Assembly: GCA_013178125.1 (NCBI GenBank)
Contig: JABLXJ010000003.1
Span: 1 to 64,000, forward strand
DNA from: Bacillota bacterium
GTDB lineage: Bacteria > Bacillota > SHA-98 > Ch115 > JABLXJ01
DNA: 64,000 nt
Reading direction: 5' to 3'
Positions 24,895-34,725 of the stretch are shown here, one piece after another. Positions within the stretch are counted from its first letter, which is position 1. Each line of letters opens with the position of its first letter. The position numbers and the translations under genes were made by a program. Below the pieces are notes generated by a model. It saw nothing but the letters and a program-made list of their open reading frames with translations, ran no database searches and was not told the origin of the DNA.

Positions 24895-25766
24895 TTCCGG
24901 ACACCTCGATCTTCGGATGCCTCGATGATGATATTGTCAATAAGCCTGGTTTTCCCTATTTTTACGGCAATCGCGAGGAGAACCTCACCCTGACCCGCGA
25001 GATTATCGAGTGGCTCCAGGTCGGAAAAGCGACAGGCTTCCACATAATCAATGCGGGCGATGGGGCAAGATTCAAGCATACGCTTTACAGTTTCTACAAT
25101 GTTTGCAGCGCTGCGTTCACCGGAATCGATAGCCTGCCTCGCAGCCTCAAGGCTTTGCGGGATGATCCGGGCGGCCTCCCTTTCGGCAGGGGAGAGGTAA
25201 ACGTTGCGCGAGCTCATGGCCAGCCCGTCAGGCTCCCTCACTGTTGGGACGGGAACGATCCTCACGGCGAGATTCAAGTCCTCCGTCATCCGTTGCATTA
25301 TCCGGAGCTGCTGCGCGTCCTTTTGCCCAAAATAGGCGCGATCGGGCTGGACAATATTGAATAGCTTTAAGACCACCGTGGCCACACCCCTGAAATGACC
25401 CGGCCTGAAGCGGCCACAGAGCTTATCGCTGAGCCCTTTGACCTCGACGTAGGTGGAATAGTCCTTAGGGTAGATTTCCTCGACTTCTGGCGCGAAAACG
25501 GCATCAACCCCCACGCTTTGAGCGAGTTCAAGATCTCGTTTAAGGTCCCTCGGGTATTGGGCAAAATCCTCTTGAGGGCCAAATTGCGTGGGATTCACGA
25601 AAATGCTCACGACCACGGTGTCATTCTCACTGCGCGCGGTTCGCATGAGGGTGAGATGGCCCTCGTGAAAGTAGCCCATTGTGGGGACAAAGCCAACCGT
25701 TTTGCCTCCGTTCCGCGCATTACGCACGAAATCACGAATCTCCTTTATCGTCTTGCATGTAACCAT
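24885..25766 (-). CDS. panC: Pantothenate synthetase
   Basis: 293 residues; ATP-dependent joining of pantoate and beta-alanine. [13 protein letters not shown] carries the nucleotide-binding HIGH-like motif. [42 protein letters not shown] and SSRNVYLS are intact. Normal length. Confidence 0.96.
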   Translation of the reverse strand: MVTCKTIKEIRDFVRNARNGGKTVGFVPTMGYFHEGHLTLMRTARSENDTVVVSIFVNPTQFGPQEDFAQYPRDLKRDLELAQSVGVDAVFAPEVEEIYPKDYSTYVEVKGLSDKLCGRFRPGHFRGVATVVLKLFNIVQPDRAYFGQKDAQQLRIMQRMTEDLNLAVRIVPVPTVREPDGLAMSSRNVYLSPAEREAARIIPQSLEAARQAIDSGERSAANIVETVKRMLESCPIARIDYVEACRFSDLEPLDNLAGQGEVLLAIAVKIGKTRLIDNIIIEASEDRGVRKCL

Positions 25767-25857
25767 CAGCTAGCTCCCCCTTCTTAATCCTTTTCATCTT
25801 TTCCCCTTCTATCTGGCTGGCCGCTTTTCATGAATTTCGGACTGAGGATCATGAAAT

Positions 25858-26748
25858 TCATACTTCTCTATATCTTTCTCTATCTTTCTCTACATCCGCG
25901 CCAGCCATGATTTCCCTTACAATACCGAGGGTCTCAGGAGGTATCGTAAACGAATGTTCCCGCCCAGGAAACTTGCCCGCCCTGACCTCGTGGACAAAGG
26001 CTCCGATGGCATCGGTTATGATTTGGTGTAGCTCTGCGTAACATTTGACAAACTTGGGCGTCCCCTTCTCGGAAACCCCTAAAAGATCGTGGATTACCAG
26101 GATTTGGCCGTCGCACGCCGCGCCTGCTCCGATACCGATCGTGGGGATGGTGAGGGACTGGGTGATGATCTCCGCAAGCTCCCTGGGTACGCACTCAAGA
26201 ACGATAGCGAACGCCCCAGCCTTCTCTATAGCCTTTGCGTCGTGGACCAGCCTTGTTGCGGTCTCAAGGTCCTTGCCCTGCACCTTGTACCCGCCGAGTT
26301 GATTCACGGATTGAGGTGTGAGGCCGATATGTCCCATGACGGGAATGCCGGCCCTGACTATCGCTTTTACCGTGGGAGCGAAATTCGCCCCTCCTTCAAG
26401 CTTGACTGCTTGCGCTCCCGCCTCCTTTAAGAACCTGCCCGCAGAGCGCACGGCCTCCTCAACGGAAACCTGATATGACATGAATGGCATGTCAGCGACA
26501 ACGAGCGCCCGTGCGGTCCCTCTTGCTACAGCCCTCACATGGTGGATCATTTCGTCCATCGTAACGGGGAGGGTGGAATCATATCCCAGAACCACATTGC
26601 CCACGGAGTCTCCGACCAGGATCCCGTCAACGCCGTTGGCGTCGACAAGCCTCGCCGTCGGGTAATCATAGGCTGTGAGCATTGTAATGGTCTCGTGACG
26701 TATCTTCATCTCCTGAAAGGTTTTAACCGTCACGCGTTCCTGAGTCAT
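25858..26748 (-). CDS. panB: Ketopantoate hydroxymethyltransferase
   Basis: 296 residues; transfers a hydroxymethyl group from methylene-tetrahydrofolate to 2-ketoisovalerate. [50 protein letters not shown] and [11 protein letters not shown] are present. Its ATG overlaps the end of the upstream reductase gene by four bases. Confidence 0.96.
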   Translation of the reverse strand: MTQERVTVKTFQEMKIRHETITMLTAYDYPTARLVDANGVDGILVGDSVGNVVLGYDSTLPVTMDEMIHHVRAVARGTARALVVADMPFMSYQVSVEEAVRSAGRFLKEAGAQAVKLEGGANFAPTVKAIVRAGIPVMGHIGLTPQSVNQLGGYKVQGKDLETATRLVHDAKAIEKAGAFAIVLECVPRELAEIITQSLTIPTIGIGAGAACDGQILVIHDLLGVSEKGTPKFVKCYAELHQIITDAIGAFVHEVRAGKFPGREHSFTIPPETLGIVREIMAGADVEKDRERYREV

Positions 26749-27659
26749 AGCCGGAACCTCCTCTCATGTAGGTCCATTCTTTCAAGCGCCTCCCTTAACT
26801 CCTGCGCCTGGTCTCGCGTAATGGCCCCCTTTTCCTCGGCGAGCCTCACCGTGTAAAGGCCGAGAACGGAATAGAGTGCAACATTTTCCTTGCCCACCTT
26901 CGAAAGCGCCTCAAGATGGCCTTTTACAACCTCGGAATCGCCTCTGGCTATGGGCCCTGTAAGCGCCTGGGTCGGGCCCACCTGCCGAATATTTTTGACA
27001 GTTCCCTCTATAAGAGGCCAAAGCGCCTGAAGGGCGTCCCGTTCCGAAAGCCCAAGCCCGCGATAAATGCTTACGCTAAAATGAATGAGCGAGACCAGGT
27101 AATTTGATGCGACCACGGCCGCCGCGTGATAGAGGGGCTTTGCCGATGTGGAAATCACAAAGGGTTTTGTATCCATATCCATCGCAAGGGCCTTTGCAAC
27201 CTGGATAGCCTCCTCGTCGCCCTCGATGGCCATGAGCGATCCGGGCAGGGCAACCAGGGCAGCCTCAACGTCTGCGAAGGATTGAAGCGGATGCATTGAA
27301 GCCACGTGGGCCCCGAATTCCCTGGCAACGCTAAGTGCCTCGGAGGGAAGAAAGCCGCTTGCGTGAATGACCACCTGCCCCCTGCGAAATCCTTTGTTGC
27401 TGGCGACCTCCCGCGCGACCTTTGCGATTTCCCGGTCCGGTGTAGTTACAAACACCACCTCAGCGGAAGATGCGCAGGTAGTCGCGTCATCGGTTACAAT
27501 CGAGTCGACTCTCGCCGCGAGCGACGCCGCGTGAGACCTGGTTTTGCTTGTCACTGCCGAAATCTCATATCCCTTCTGGCGCAGGAGTATCCCAAACGTG
27601 GACCCCACCTTTCCGGCGCCGATCAAGGCGATCCGCGGCTTATGCATCTGGCAGTGCAT
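26745..27659 (-). CDS. panG: DUF2520 Rossmann protein, likely ketopantoate reductase PanG
   Basis: 304 residues. The N-terminal dinucleotide fold ([15 protein letters not shown]) is followed by FVTTPDREI, a HASG segment, ASMHPLQSF, and a helical C-terminal half with [12 protein letters not shown]. This matches the Rossmann-like/DUF2520 family, whose Francisella and Enterococcus members (PanG) reduce ketopantoate. First gene of a panG-panB-panC-panD operon with no classical panE, so it should supply that step. The start follows GGAGGTGAATAGGG. Confidence 0.85.
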   Translation of the reverse strand: MHCQMHKPRIALIGAGKVGSTFGILLRQKGYEISAVTSKTRSHAASLAARVDSIVTDDATTCASSAEVVFVTTPDREIAKVAREVASNKGFRRGQVVIHASGFLPSEALSVAREFGAHVASMHPLQSFADVEAALVALPGSLMAIEGDEEAIQVAKALAMDMDTKPFVISTSAKPLYHAAAVVASNYLVSLIHFSVSIYRGLGLSERDALQALWPLIEGTVKNIRQVGPTQALTGPIARGDSEVVKGHLEALSKVGKENVALYSVLGLYTVRLAEEKGAITRDQAQELREALERMDLHERRFRL

Positions 27660-27686
27660 CCCTATTCACCTCCGAAACCCCTTCGC

Positions 27687-27722
27687 AAAAAGTGACACCC
27701 CCGGGGATAGTCCGGAGGTGCC
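27687..27722 (-). terminator. Attenuator hairpin in the pan operon leader
   Basis: Minus strand: GGCACCTCCGG (27722-27712) pairs with CCGGGGGTGTC and is followed by ACTTTTT, about 28 bases before panG. Loop and 3' arm bases CTATCCCCG (27710-27702) are exactly complementary to CGGGGATAG earlier in the leader (27758-27750), which could form an antiterminator. Confidence 0.65.
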
Positions 27723-27838
27723 ACAAAAATTCTCTCCTCACGTCAAGCCCTATCCCCGTCCCGGTCCTGCGCGGATCCAGGCGGGTTCATGCGAAAACAG
27801 GCTTTTGGCTGGCGTCAGTCGTTGCCATTGACACTTAT

Positions 27839-27867
27839 ATTTTAACATCTAAATAGAAGTAGCACAA
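27839..27867 (-). promoter_or_regulatory. Promoter of the pan operon
   Basis: Minus strand: TTGTGC (27867-27862), 17-base spacer, TAAAAT (27844-27839). This implies a leader of about 170 bases before panG. Confidence 0.6.
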
Positions 27868-28005
27868 GGGGAACGAATCCGGAAGGCCAGATATTTTCAT
27901 CTTGATGCCCAGGGGGTTTAATCATTTCAGGTAGGGAGTCAATGGGGAGGCGTGGATCAAGGTGAGATCAAGGCGAGATTAGGGCGCCCTGGCGCTCTGA
28001 ATCTC

Positions 28006-28035
28006 CTTGACAGTCGGTGTCAAGTCAGGTATCAT
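28006..28035 (+). promoter_or_regulatory. nad operon promoter overlapping a palindrome
   Basis: TTGACA (28007-28012), 17-base spacer, TATCAT (28030-28035). CTTGACA-GTCGG-TGTCAAG (28006-28024) is a perfect seven-base inverted repeat covering the -35 box, so a repressor site. A niacin-responsive repressor such as NiaR is one candidate; its regulator gene is not in the window. Confidence 0.7.
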
Positions 28036-28071
28036 GTCAGTAAGAAAATGGTTTAAGGGGGCGGGGCAGGA

Positions 28072-29010
28072 TTGCCTTGCAACGTAGAGATATCGCACGA
28101 AGCGGAGACGGCGAGCTTCATGGAGAGGGTGCACCGCTTAAAGAAGGAAAGGAATGCCATCATTCTCGCGCACAATTATCAAATTGGGGAGGTCCAGGAT
28201 GTAGCGGATTTTGTGGGTGATTCCCTCAAATTGAGCCAGATAGCCGCAAAAACGGATGCTAAAGTTATCATCCTCTGTGGAGTCCGTTTCATGGCGGAGA
28301 GCGCCGCGATCTTGGCTCCTGATAAAGTGGTAATATTGCCTTCCATAGATGCTGGATGCCCAATGGCAGACATGGTCACTCGCGAATCGTTACTGGAAAG
28401 GAAAAAGGATCTGCCGGGTGTGCCCGTTGTTTGTTATGTGAATTCTTCGGCAGAGGTTAAGGCGGAAAGCGACATATGCTGCACCTCATCGAATGCCGTG
28501 CGAATCGTGAAATCGCTCTCCGAAGATACCGTGTTATTTGTGCCTGATAAAAATCTGGGTAGTTGGGTGGCAAAACAGGTTGATAAAAAGGTGATCCTGT
28601 GGGAAGGTTATTGTTTGACCCACCAGCGAGTGACTCCGGAGGAGGTGCGTAAGGCCAAAGCAGCCCATCCTGATGCGGTTGTGATGGTACACCCTGAGTG
28701 CCGACCAGAGGTTGTGGACCTTGCCGACGTTGTGTGCAGCACGGAGCAGATGGCTCGCTATGCTCGTGAGTCACCCGTTCATAAATTTCTGGTTGGGACG
28801 GAAATGGGACTTATTTACAAACTCCAAAAGGATAATCCCGAGAAGCAGTTTTATCTTCTCTCGCAGGGCCTCATCTGTCCAAATATGAAGCGGACCAGCC
28901 TGCGCCATGTCCTGGATGCCCTTATGACTCTCGAGCCCAGGATAACCGTGTCTGATGAAATCCGAATCAGGGCAAAGAGGGCCCTCGACAGGATGCTCGC
29001 TGTGGGTTAG
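28072..29010 (+). CDS. nadA: Quinolinate synthase A
   Basis: 312 residues; condenses iminoaspartate with dihydroxyacetone phosphate using a [4Fe-4S] cluster. By spacing, the cluster ligands are Cys96 (DAGCPMAD), Cys181 (GYCLTH) and Cys269 (GLICPNM). Further matches: [24 protein letters not shown] start, preceded by a G-rich stretch. First gene of nadA-nadB-nadC-pabB-pabC. Confidence 0.95.
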   Translation: MPCNVEISHEAETASFMERVHRLKKERNAIILAHNYQIGEVQDVADFVGDSLKLSQIAAKTDAKVIILCGVRFMAESAAILAPDKVVILPSIDAGCPMADMVTRESLLERKKDLPGVPVVCYVNSSAEVKAESDICCTSSNAVRIVKSLSEDTVLFVPDKNLGSWVAKQVDKKVILWEGYCLTHQRVTPEEVRKAKAAHPDAVVMVHPECRPEVVDLADVVCSTEQMARYARESPVHKFLVGTEMGLIYKLQKDNPEKQFYLLSQGLICPNMKRTSLRHVLDALMTLEPRITVSDEIRIRAKRALDRMLAVG

Positions 29011-29081
29011 ACATGTGTGCGAGCCGGGTATGCGTGTGCGAGTCGGGTATGACAGGGATATTGCAGACAGAGATATTGCAA

Positions 29082-30845
29082 ATGAACTATAGATATCTGG
29101 TGAATTTCCGAGCGACAGAGCTTGATCACACTGAAACAGACATTATAGTCGTCGGAAGCGGCATCGCTGGGTTATTTACTGCCATAACCCTGGCTACGAG
29201 TGGCTATAGAGTTATTCTCCTCACAAAGGGCAGGGGTGTCGATAGCAATACCTATCATGCTCAGGGAGGTATAGCAGCGGCCCTGGGCGATTTTGATTCT
29301 CCTGAACTCCATTTTCAGGACACGATATCCGCAGGTGCCGGCCTGTGTGATCCTGAGGCGGTCAGGGTCATGGTTGAGGAAGGGCCAGAGATGATCCGAG
29401 AGCTCATAGCTTTAGGCGTGAAATTTGATCAAAACGAGGAGGGGCTGGCTCTAACCCGGGAGGGTGCCCATTCCCGCAGGCGGATCGTTCATGCAGATGG
29501 TGATGCGACAGGGCGGGAAATCATTGAGGCGCTTGAATGTCAGGTAAGGCGCCTGGGGAACATAAGCTGGATTGAAGATACTTTCGCAATTGACGTCCTG
29601 ACTATAGAAGGCCGCGCCTGTGGTGTGCTCGCCCTGCAACTTGGCGAGAAGCTGATTATCTATTGTGGCCGCGCGATCATCCTGGCTACAGGAGGATTGG
29701 GGAGGCTGTTTGAGCATACGACCAATCCCGAGGTGGCAACGGGGGATGGCATGGCAATGGCCCTTCGTGCGGGTGCCGACCTCATCGACATGGAGTTCAT
29801 TCAATTCCATCCAACCGTCCTCGATCTTCAAGGGGCGCCGAGATTTCTCATATCGGAAGCCGTCCGCGGGGAGGGTGCGATTTTGCTTGATAGCCACGGG
29901 AAGCGGTTTGCACATCGCTACCATCCCCTGGGGGAATTAGCTCCGCGGGATGTGGTTGTGCGAGCCATGGTAACGGAGATGCGGAAGACGGGAGGGCTTA
30001 AGCCTTTCCTGGACATGAGACCCCTGGGCGAACACTTGATAAAAGAGCGCTTTCCGCATATTTACCGCACCTGCCTCGAGTACGGCCTGGATATTACACG
30101 GGAACCTGTTCCGGTTTCTCCCGCCGCACACTATTGCATGGGCGGCATACATACTGATCTCTGGGGACGCACCCGCGTGCCCGGCCTTTTCGTCTGTGGA
30201 GAGGTTGCCTGCACTGGAGCTCACGGGGCAAACAGATTGGCGAGCAATTCCCTCCTAGAGGGTGTTGTGTTCGGAAAGCGTGCGGCGCTAAAAGCCGCCG
30301 AGTATGTTGAGAAAACCTCTTCGCTTAAGCTTTCTGCTGACACCTCCGCCCTCGTAAGTTTCGTAAATCGCATTTATTACTCATCATATAATTCATCGTC
30401 CCGTGACCCACTGCAGAGAGCTGACCTCTTGGCCGAAGTTATGGACGACCTTCGGAATCTCCGTGATGATGCTTGTAATGAGGTGATTAGTTCAATCCTC
30501 GACCCGTTCGAAGGGCGCGAGCCGGATGTAGAATTCTTTGCTGACCTGCTGAGGCGAGCTATGACGCGTGGAGCCGGGACAGTGCGTTCCGGAGAGGAGC
30601 TATCGGCTCTTCAAAGATTTCTTAAGGCGCTGGCACCATTACATCATCTCGAGTTCAGGGATATACCCGGGTTAGAGCTCCGGAACATGCTGACATTGGC
30701 TGATATTATCGTCAGATCGGCCCTTACCAGGACAGAAAGCCGAGGCGCCCATTTTAGAGAGGACTTCCCCCTGCCTGATGACGAGAAGTGGTTGAAACAT
30801 CTAAAATGGAATATTGAAGATACCATAATTAAAATAGGTCAATAA
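29082..30845 (+). CDS. nadB: L-aspartate oxidase
   Basis: About 587 residues, a flavoprotein making iminoaspartate for NadA. DIIVVGSGIAGLFTA binds FAD; GGIAAALG, SRRRIVHADGDATG and HYCMGGIHTD are present, with a C-terminal helical domain. In anaerobes fumarate can replace oxygen as acceptor. The family N-terminus begins near RYLVNF, so ATG at 29082 is my choice. The frame is open back to 29013, where two copies of GTGCGAG(C/T)CGGGTATG form an apparent duplication. The ribosome site is weak at either start. Confidence 0.94.
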   Translation: MNYRYLVNFRATELDHTETDIIVVGSGIAGLFTAITLATSGYRVILLTKGRGVDSNTYHAQGGIAAALGDFDSPELHFQDTISAGAGLCDPEAVRVMVEEGPEMIRELIALGVKFDQNEEGLALTREGAHSRRRIVHADGDATGREIIEALECQVRRLGNISWIEDTFAIDVLTIEGRACGVLALQLGEKLIIYCGRAIILATGGLGRLFEHTTNPEVATGDGMAMALRAGADLIDMEFIQFHPTVLDLQGAPRFLISEAVRGEGAILLDSHGKRFAHRYHPLGELAPRDVVVRAMVTEMRKTGGLKPFLDMRPLGEHLIKERFPHIYRTCLEYGLDITREPVPVSPAAHYCMGGIHTDLWGRTRVPGLFVCGEVACTGAHGANRLASNSLLEGVVFGKRAALKAAEYVEKTSSLKLSADTSALVSFVNRIYYSSYNSSSRDPLQRADLLAEVMDDLRNLRDDACNEVISSILDPFEGREPDVEFFADLLRRAMTRGAGTVRSGEELSALQRFLKALAPLHHLEFRDIPGLELRNMLTLADIIVRSALTRTESRGAHFREDFPLPDDEKWLKHLKWNIEDTIIKIGQ

Positions 30846-30879
30846 AAATAGAAAAATGTAAGTTCGAGCGGGCGAAAAG

Positions 30880-31758
30880 GTGGTGTCATATTTGCATCTT
30901 GAGCGGTTTCTGATTGAGCCCATCGTGCGGCGGGCGCTGGAGGAAGACCTGGGATATGGGGATATCACGACCAATAGCATTATTGATGAAGATGCCTGGG
31001 CCGAGGGATTTTTCATTTCACGCGAAAAAACGGTCGTTGCAGGTCAGGCAGTTGTAAATTTAACCTATGCGTTACTGAACGACGAAATTCAGATAACCTG
31101 GCTTGAGCGAGAAGGCGAATGGATCGAGGCCGGCACTCGCATAGGGGAGATTCGAGGCCCTGTGAGGCCAATCCTTTCCGGGGAGCGGGTTGCATTGAAT
31201 TTTCTCCAGATAATGTCGGGAATCGCGACTGCCACAGCCAGGCTCGTGAAGGAGATTGAGGGGACAGGAGCGAAAGTTACCGATACCCGCAAGACAACGC
31301 CGGGGTTGCGTCTGCTTGAGAAATATGCAGTATCAATCGGAGGGGGATATAATCATCGCTTCAATCTGAGCGATGCTGTTTTGATAAAAGATAATCATAT
31401 CGTTGCTGCAGGTAGCGTAGGGGCGGCAGTGGCCAGGGTGCGCCGAAAACTCGGACATACCGTAAAGATAGAGGTTGAAGCCGAAAACGCAGATGAGGTT
31501 GAGGAAGCTCTGGCCTCAGGCGTGGATATAATCATGCTGGATAACATGGAACCTCACCAAATCAAGGAGATGGTGAAACTCATCGGCGGCCGCGCTCTGG
31601 TGGAAGCCAGCGGCGGGATGAGCGAGACAAATATCCGGCAGGTGGCCGAGGCAGGGGTGGATTTCATTTCCGTTGGAGCAATTACCCATTCGGCGCCCGG
31701 GATCGATATAAGCCTTGAGGTGACAGGCCTTTATGAGAGCATCCACTTTGCTATTTGA
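30880..31758 (+). CDS. nadC: Nicotinate-nucleotide pyrophosphorylase (quinolinate PRTase)
   Basis: 292 residues; converts quinolinate and PRPP to nicotinate mononucleotide. EEDLGYGDITT, ALNFLQIMSGIAT, DTRKTTPGLR, GGGYNHR, LIKDNH, IEVEAEN, ASGG and ISVGAITHS are intact. The GTG at 30880 follows AAAAGG. The 3' end overlaps pabB by 26 bases. Confidence 0.96.
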   Translation: MVSYLHLERFLIEPIVRRALEEDLGYGDITTNSIIDEDAWAEGFFISREKTVVAGQAVVNLTYALLNDEIQITWLEREGEWIEAGTRIGEIRGPVRPILSGERVALNFLQIMSGIATATARLVKEIEGTGAKVTDTRKTTPGLRLLEKYAVSIGGGYNHRFNLSDAVLIKDNHIVAAGSVGAAVARVRRKLGHTVKIEVEAENADEVEEALASGVDIIMLDNMEPHQIKEMVKLIGGRALVEASGGMSETNIRQVAEAGVDFISVGAITHSAPGIDISLEVTGLYESIHFAI

Positions 31759-33139
31759 AGAAATTCAGGATGCTCCGCCTCCGTGGGAGTTATTCGAGTT
31801 GTGGGCTGATCTCCCAGGCAGTGTCCTCTTAGATAGCGGCATGGGCCACGAGAGGCTTGGTCGATATTCCTTTTTGACATGTGACCCTTTTCTCGTCCTC
31901 CGGAGTAAGAATAGGGGAATAGAGGTGGAGGAAGGGGGCAAAGTGCAGAGGTTTGAGGGCAATCCCTTTGTAGAATTGCGGCGCCTCCTGAACTACTACC
32001 GGATTCCTCAAAGACCCCCTGGCCTTCCCCCATTTCTCGGAGGAGTAATCGGCTACTTCGGGTACGACCTATGTCACCACATAGAAAGGCTTCCAAGAAC
32101 GGCTACGGATGACCTTTGCGTCCCCGATTGCTGGTTGGGATTTTATGATAATGTTCTCATCTACGACTGGCTTGAGCATCGTGCCTATTTTGCGGCCACG
32201 ACATTGTGTTGCGGCGAGCGGCCCAAGGAAAGCTTGGAAAGATTGAAAAGCATGAGACAGCATATTGCACGGTCGCAACGGAAGGAAACGCGGCAGAGGG
32301 AATATATAGCATCCAACTTTACCCGGGAGGAATACCTGCGTGCTGTGGAGCGTGCGCAGGAATATATACGTGCTGGCGATATCTTTCAGGTAAATCTATC
32401 CCAGCGCCTTACTGCCAAGATCGCTGGATCACCCTGGGACCTCTACCGGCAGTTGCGACAGATCAATCCCGCACCCTTCGGCGCATACTTGAACTGCAGA
32501 GATGTGGTCATTGCGAGCGCTTCGCCTGAGCGATTCCTGAAGGTAAGGGACCGTAAGGTCGAGACGCGGCCAATTAAGGGGACCAGGCCGCGAGGGCGGA
32601 CTCAAAAGGAGGATCGGGCGTTGCGTGCTGAGCTCATGTATAGCCCCAAAGACCGCGCAGAGCTGGTCATGATCGTTGATCTTGAGCGAAATGATTTAGG
32701 AAGGGTATGTGAATATGGTTCCGTCAAAGTCCCTGAACTTATCGTGTTGGAAGAGTACCCCACCGTCTTTCACCTGGTATCCACCGTCGAGGGAACGCTT
32801 CGCAAAGAGTGCGACATAGTAGACCTTCTGTTGGCCGCGTTTCCCGGCGGGTCAATTACCGGCGCCCCAAAGATAAGAGCCATGGAGATCATAGACGAGT
32901 TGGAGCCAACGCAACGCGGCCCCTACACCGGATCCATCGGCTATATTGACTTTGCAGGCGACGCCGACCTGAATATCGTGATTCGCACCTTTATCATGAA
33001 AGGCGATCAGGTTCATTTTCAGGTTGGGGGTGGTATCGTGGCTGATTCAGTGCCCGAGCTCGAATATGAGGAGACCCTCCACAAGGCCAGGGCATTAATC
33101 AAAGCAGTTAGGAAAGAGGCTTCTTCATGGAACAGATAG
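31733..33139 (+). CDS. pabB: Aminodeoxychorismate synthase component I
   Basis: 468 residues of the chorismate-using anthranilate/aminodeoxychorismate synthase family. The active-site segment is RPIKGTRPRG with Lys282; TrpE has Ala at this place, so PabB is favoured. DLERNDLGRVC and PGGSITGAPK are intact. Makes 4-amino-4-deoxychorismate for folate. Starts inside nadC. No glutaminase PabA gene is adjacent; a TrpG-like protein may serve both pathways. Confidence 0.9.
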   Translation: MRASTLLFEEIQDAPPPWELFELWADLPGSVLLDSGMGHERLGRYSFLTCDPFLVLRSKNRGIEVEEGGKVQRFEGNPFVELRRLLNYYRIPQRPPGLPPFLGGVIGYFGYDLCHHIERLPRTATDDLCVPDCWLGFYDNVLIYDWLEHRAYFAATTLCCGERPKESLERLKSMRQHIARSQRKETRQREYIASNFTREEYLRAVERAQEYIRAGDIFQVNLSQRLTAKIAGSPWDLYRQLRQINPAPFGAYLNCRDVVIASASPERFLKVRDRKVETRPIKGTRPRGRTQKEDRALRAELMYSPKDRAELVMIVDLERNDLGRVCEYGSVKVPELIVLEEYPTVFHLVSTVEGTLRKECDIVDLLLAAFPGGSITGAPKIRAMEIIDELEPTQRGPYTGSIGYIDFAGDADLNIVIRTFIMKGDQVHFQVGGGIVADSVPELEYEETLHKARALIKAVRKEASSWNR

Positions 33140-34029
33140 TCTATCTAAATAAAGAGTTCTTCCCGGCGACGCAGGCGAGCATTTCAGCGTTTGACCATGG
33201 TTTTCTTTACGGAGACGGACTTTTCGAAACCATGCGTGCCTACGGCGGGCACATTTTTCTCTTGGACAGGCATCTCGGGCGTCTGGAGCGCTCCGCGAAA
33301 TGGTTGGGAATCCCCTTGCCCCCGCTTGACGAGCTGACAGGCGCTCTTTGCCGGTTGCTTGCCGTAAACGGCCTCAAGGATGCATCCATACGTCTTACCG
33401 TGTCGCGAGGCCCGGGGCCGGGGCGGCCGGAGCTTGAACTTTGCGGCCCTCCCACTGTGCTGGCAGCGGTGCGTCCGTATGCGTATGGAGGCGAAGAGGC
33501 CGAGAAATCCCTCTCGAGAAGGAGGTTAATTGTCTCTTGCATTCGTAGGAATGACCTGTCACCGCTTGCTGGAATCAAATCCTTAAACTACATGGATAGC
33601 CTTCTTGCGAGAGAGGAAGCTCACCGAACCGGTGCTGATGATGCTATCCTTTTAAACACCCGGGGCGAAATCGCGGAAACTTCGACAGCTAATATATTTT
33701 TTGTGCAGGACCAGCTCATTTTAACCCCGCCGATTGAAAGCGGCTGTCTCCCTGGGATTACAAGACAGGTAGTTCTGGAGATCGCGCAAGCCATGGGTTT
33801 TCGTGCTTTGGAAAAGGTGATGATGCCGCAGGATCTTTTGTGTTCAGACGAGATTTTCGTCACCAACTCACTCATTGAGGTGGCTCCTGTCCAGGAGGTT
33901 AATGGGCAAAGAGTGCATGACAAGATCCCGGGTCCCATCACTCGTGCTTTGGCTCAAGCCTACCGCGAAATGGTGGGGACTTTCTGTGGGATCGCGAGGG
34001 AAGATCCCTTAAAACTTACTCGAGAGTAG
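33127..34029 (+). CDS. pabC: Aminodeoxychorismate lyase (class IV aminotransferase fold)
   Basis: 300 residues, PLP fold type IV: FDHGFLYGDGLFETMRAYGG, GIKSLNYMDSLLAREEAHRTGADDA with the PLP lysine in IKSLNY, and EIAETSTANIFF. Overlaps pabB by 13 bases, which makes PabC more likely than a branched-chain or D-amino-acid aminotransferase from the same fold. Confidence 0.88.
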   Translation: MEQIVYLNKEFFPATQASISAFDHGFLYGDGLFETMRAYGGHIFLLDRHLGRLERSAKWLGIPLPPLDELTGALCRLLAVNGLKDASIRLTVSRGPGPGRPELELCGPPTVLAAVRPYAYGGEEAEKSLSRRRLIVSCIRRNDLSPLAGIKSLNYMDSLLAREEAHRTGADDAILLNTRGEIAETSTANIFFVQDQLILTPPIESGCLPGITRQVVLEIAQAMGFRALEKVMMPQDLLCSDEIFVTNSLIEVAPVQEVNGQRVHDKIPGPITRALAQAYREMVGTFCGIAREDPLKLTRE

Positions 34030-34183
34030 CCCTGCCGACATCAAGAGACCTATTAATGTATAAATCTTGATAGTCATGGCATTCGCAGGGACCAACTCCA
34101 TCGGCGCGTCGTAGTGGCGATTTAAGTGATTATGATGGAAATAGAGTTTAGAGTTTAGCCCTCGAGGCCGCATCGGGGGAGGG

Positions 34184-34203
34184 GGAGGAGTGGCCCTCCT
34201 TTT
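34184..34203 (+). terminator. Probable terminator of the nad-pab operon
   Basis: GGAGG (34184-34188) pairs with CCTCC (34195-34199), followed by TTTT. Short but well placed. Confidence 0.5.
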
Positions 34204-34341
34204 AGTGAATCGTGTGGGCCCGCTTGCAGGTCTATGAAAGCGATTCGAACGCCCAAAAGTTGGTACCTCTGTTGATTATTGTCGGCCGCACACTCGTGAC
34301 TTTAGTCGTTAGTAGGAGGCCGACAAAGTTCTATCCAAACC

Positions 34342-34370
34342 TTGCCACCTGCAAATACAGATGTTATAAT
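34342..34370 (+). promoter_or_regulatory. Promoter of the toxin-like pair
   Basis: TTGCCA (34342-34347), 17-base spacer, TATAAT (34365-34370), about 105 bases before the first ORF. The rest of 34030-34476 has no recognised gene. Confidence 0.7.
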
Positions 34371-34476
34371 ATTTGTAGGGGTGGAAGCCACGTTAGCAAG
34401 GAAAGCACGTGGATACGTATAGTGTACAATTAAGTCGGCGGTTAGATTGGCGGCGGTTTACAGTGGAGTGAGCTAA

Positions 34477-34716
34477 ATGATAAAGACTCTCTATGGAATT
34501 GAAGTTGATCCGAGTCTCATTTGGGATTACCGATTCGGCAGCGACGAACTAATGAAGGAAGACGTTTTCGTATGGTATTTATCCAGGGTGCTGAACGAAG
34601 GCACCTACGAGCATGTAAAGAAGATACCTAAGGAGATAGTGAGGCGTTACCTTCCTCTATTGAGGCTTCGACCAAAGGTAAAGCATTTTTGGGAATGGTA
34701 CTTAGCCTCGAACTGA
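34477..34716 (+). CDS. Small protein upstream of AbiEii-like toxin, putative antitoxin
   Basis: 79 residues, aromatic and charged (VDPSLIWDYRFG, YLPLLRLRPKVKHFW), with a GGAGTGAG ribosome site. It ends nine bases before a nucleotidyltransferase gene of the AbiEii type. Position and size suggest a partner or antitoxin, but it lacks the winged-helix look of AbiEi. Family not securely recognised. Confidence 0.6.
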   Translation: MIKTLYGIEVDPSLIWDYRFGSDELMKEDVFVWYLSRVLNEGTYEHVKKIPKEIVRRYLPLLRLRPKVKHFWEWYLASN

Positions 34717-34725
34717 TAATACGCA

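Noticed and set aside
27687-27860. T-box riboswitch upstream of panG
   Set aside because: GTGGCACC resembles a T-box core, but the leader of about 110 bases before it shows no Stem I landmarks; kept only as an alternative for the attenuator.
31733-33139. Anthranilate synthase TrpE instead of PabB
   Set aside because: The PIKGT lysine and the overlapping pabC gene favour aminodeoxychorismate synthase.
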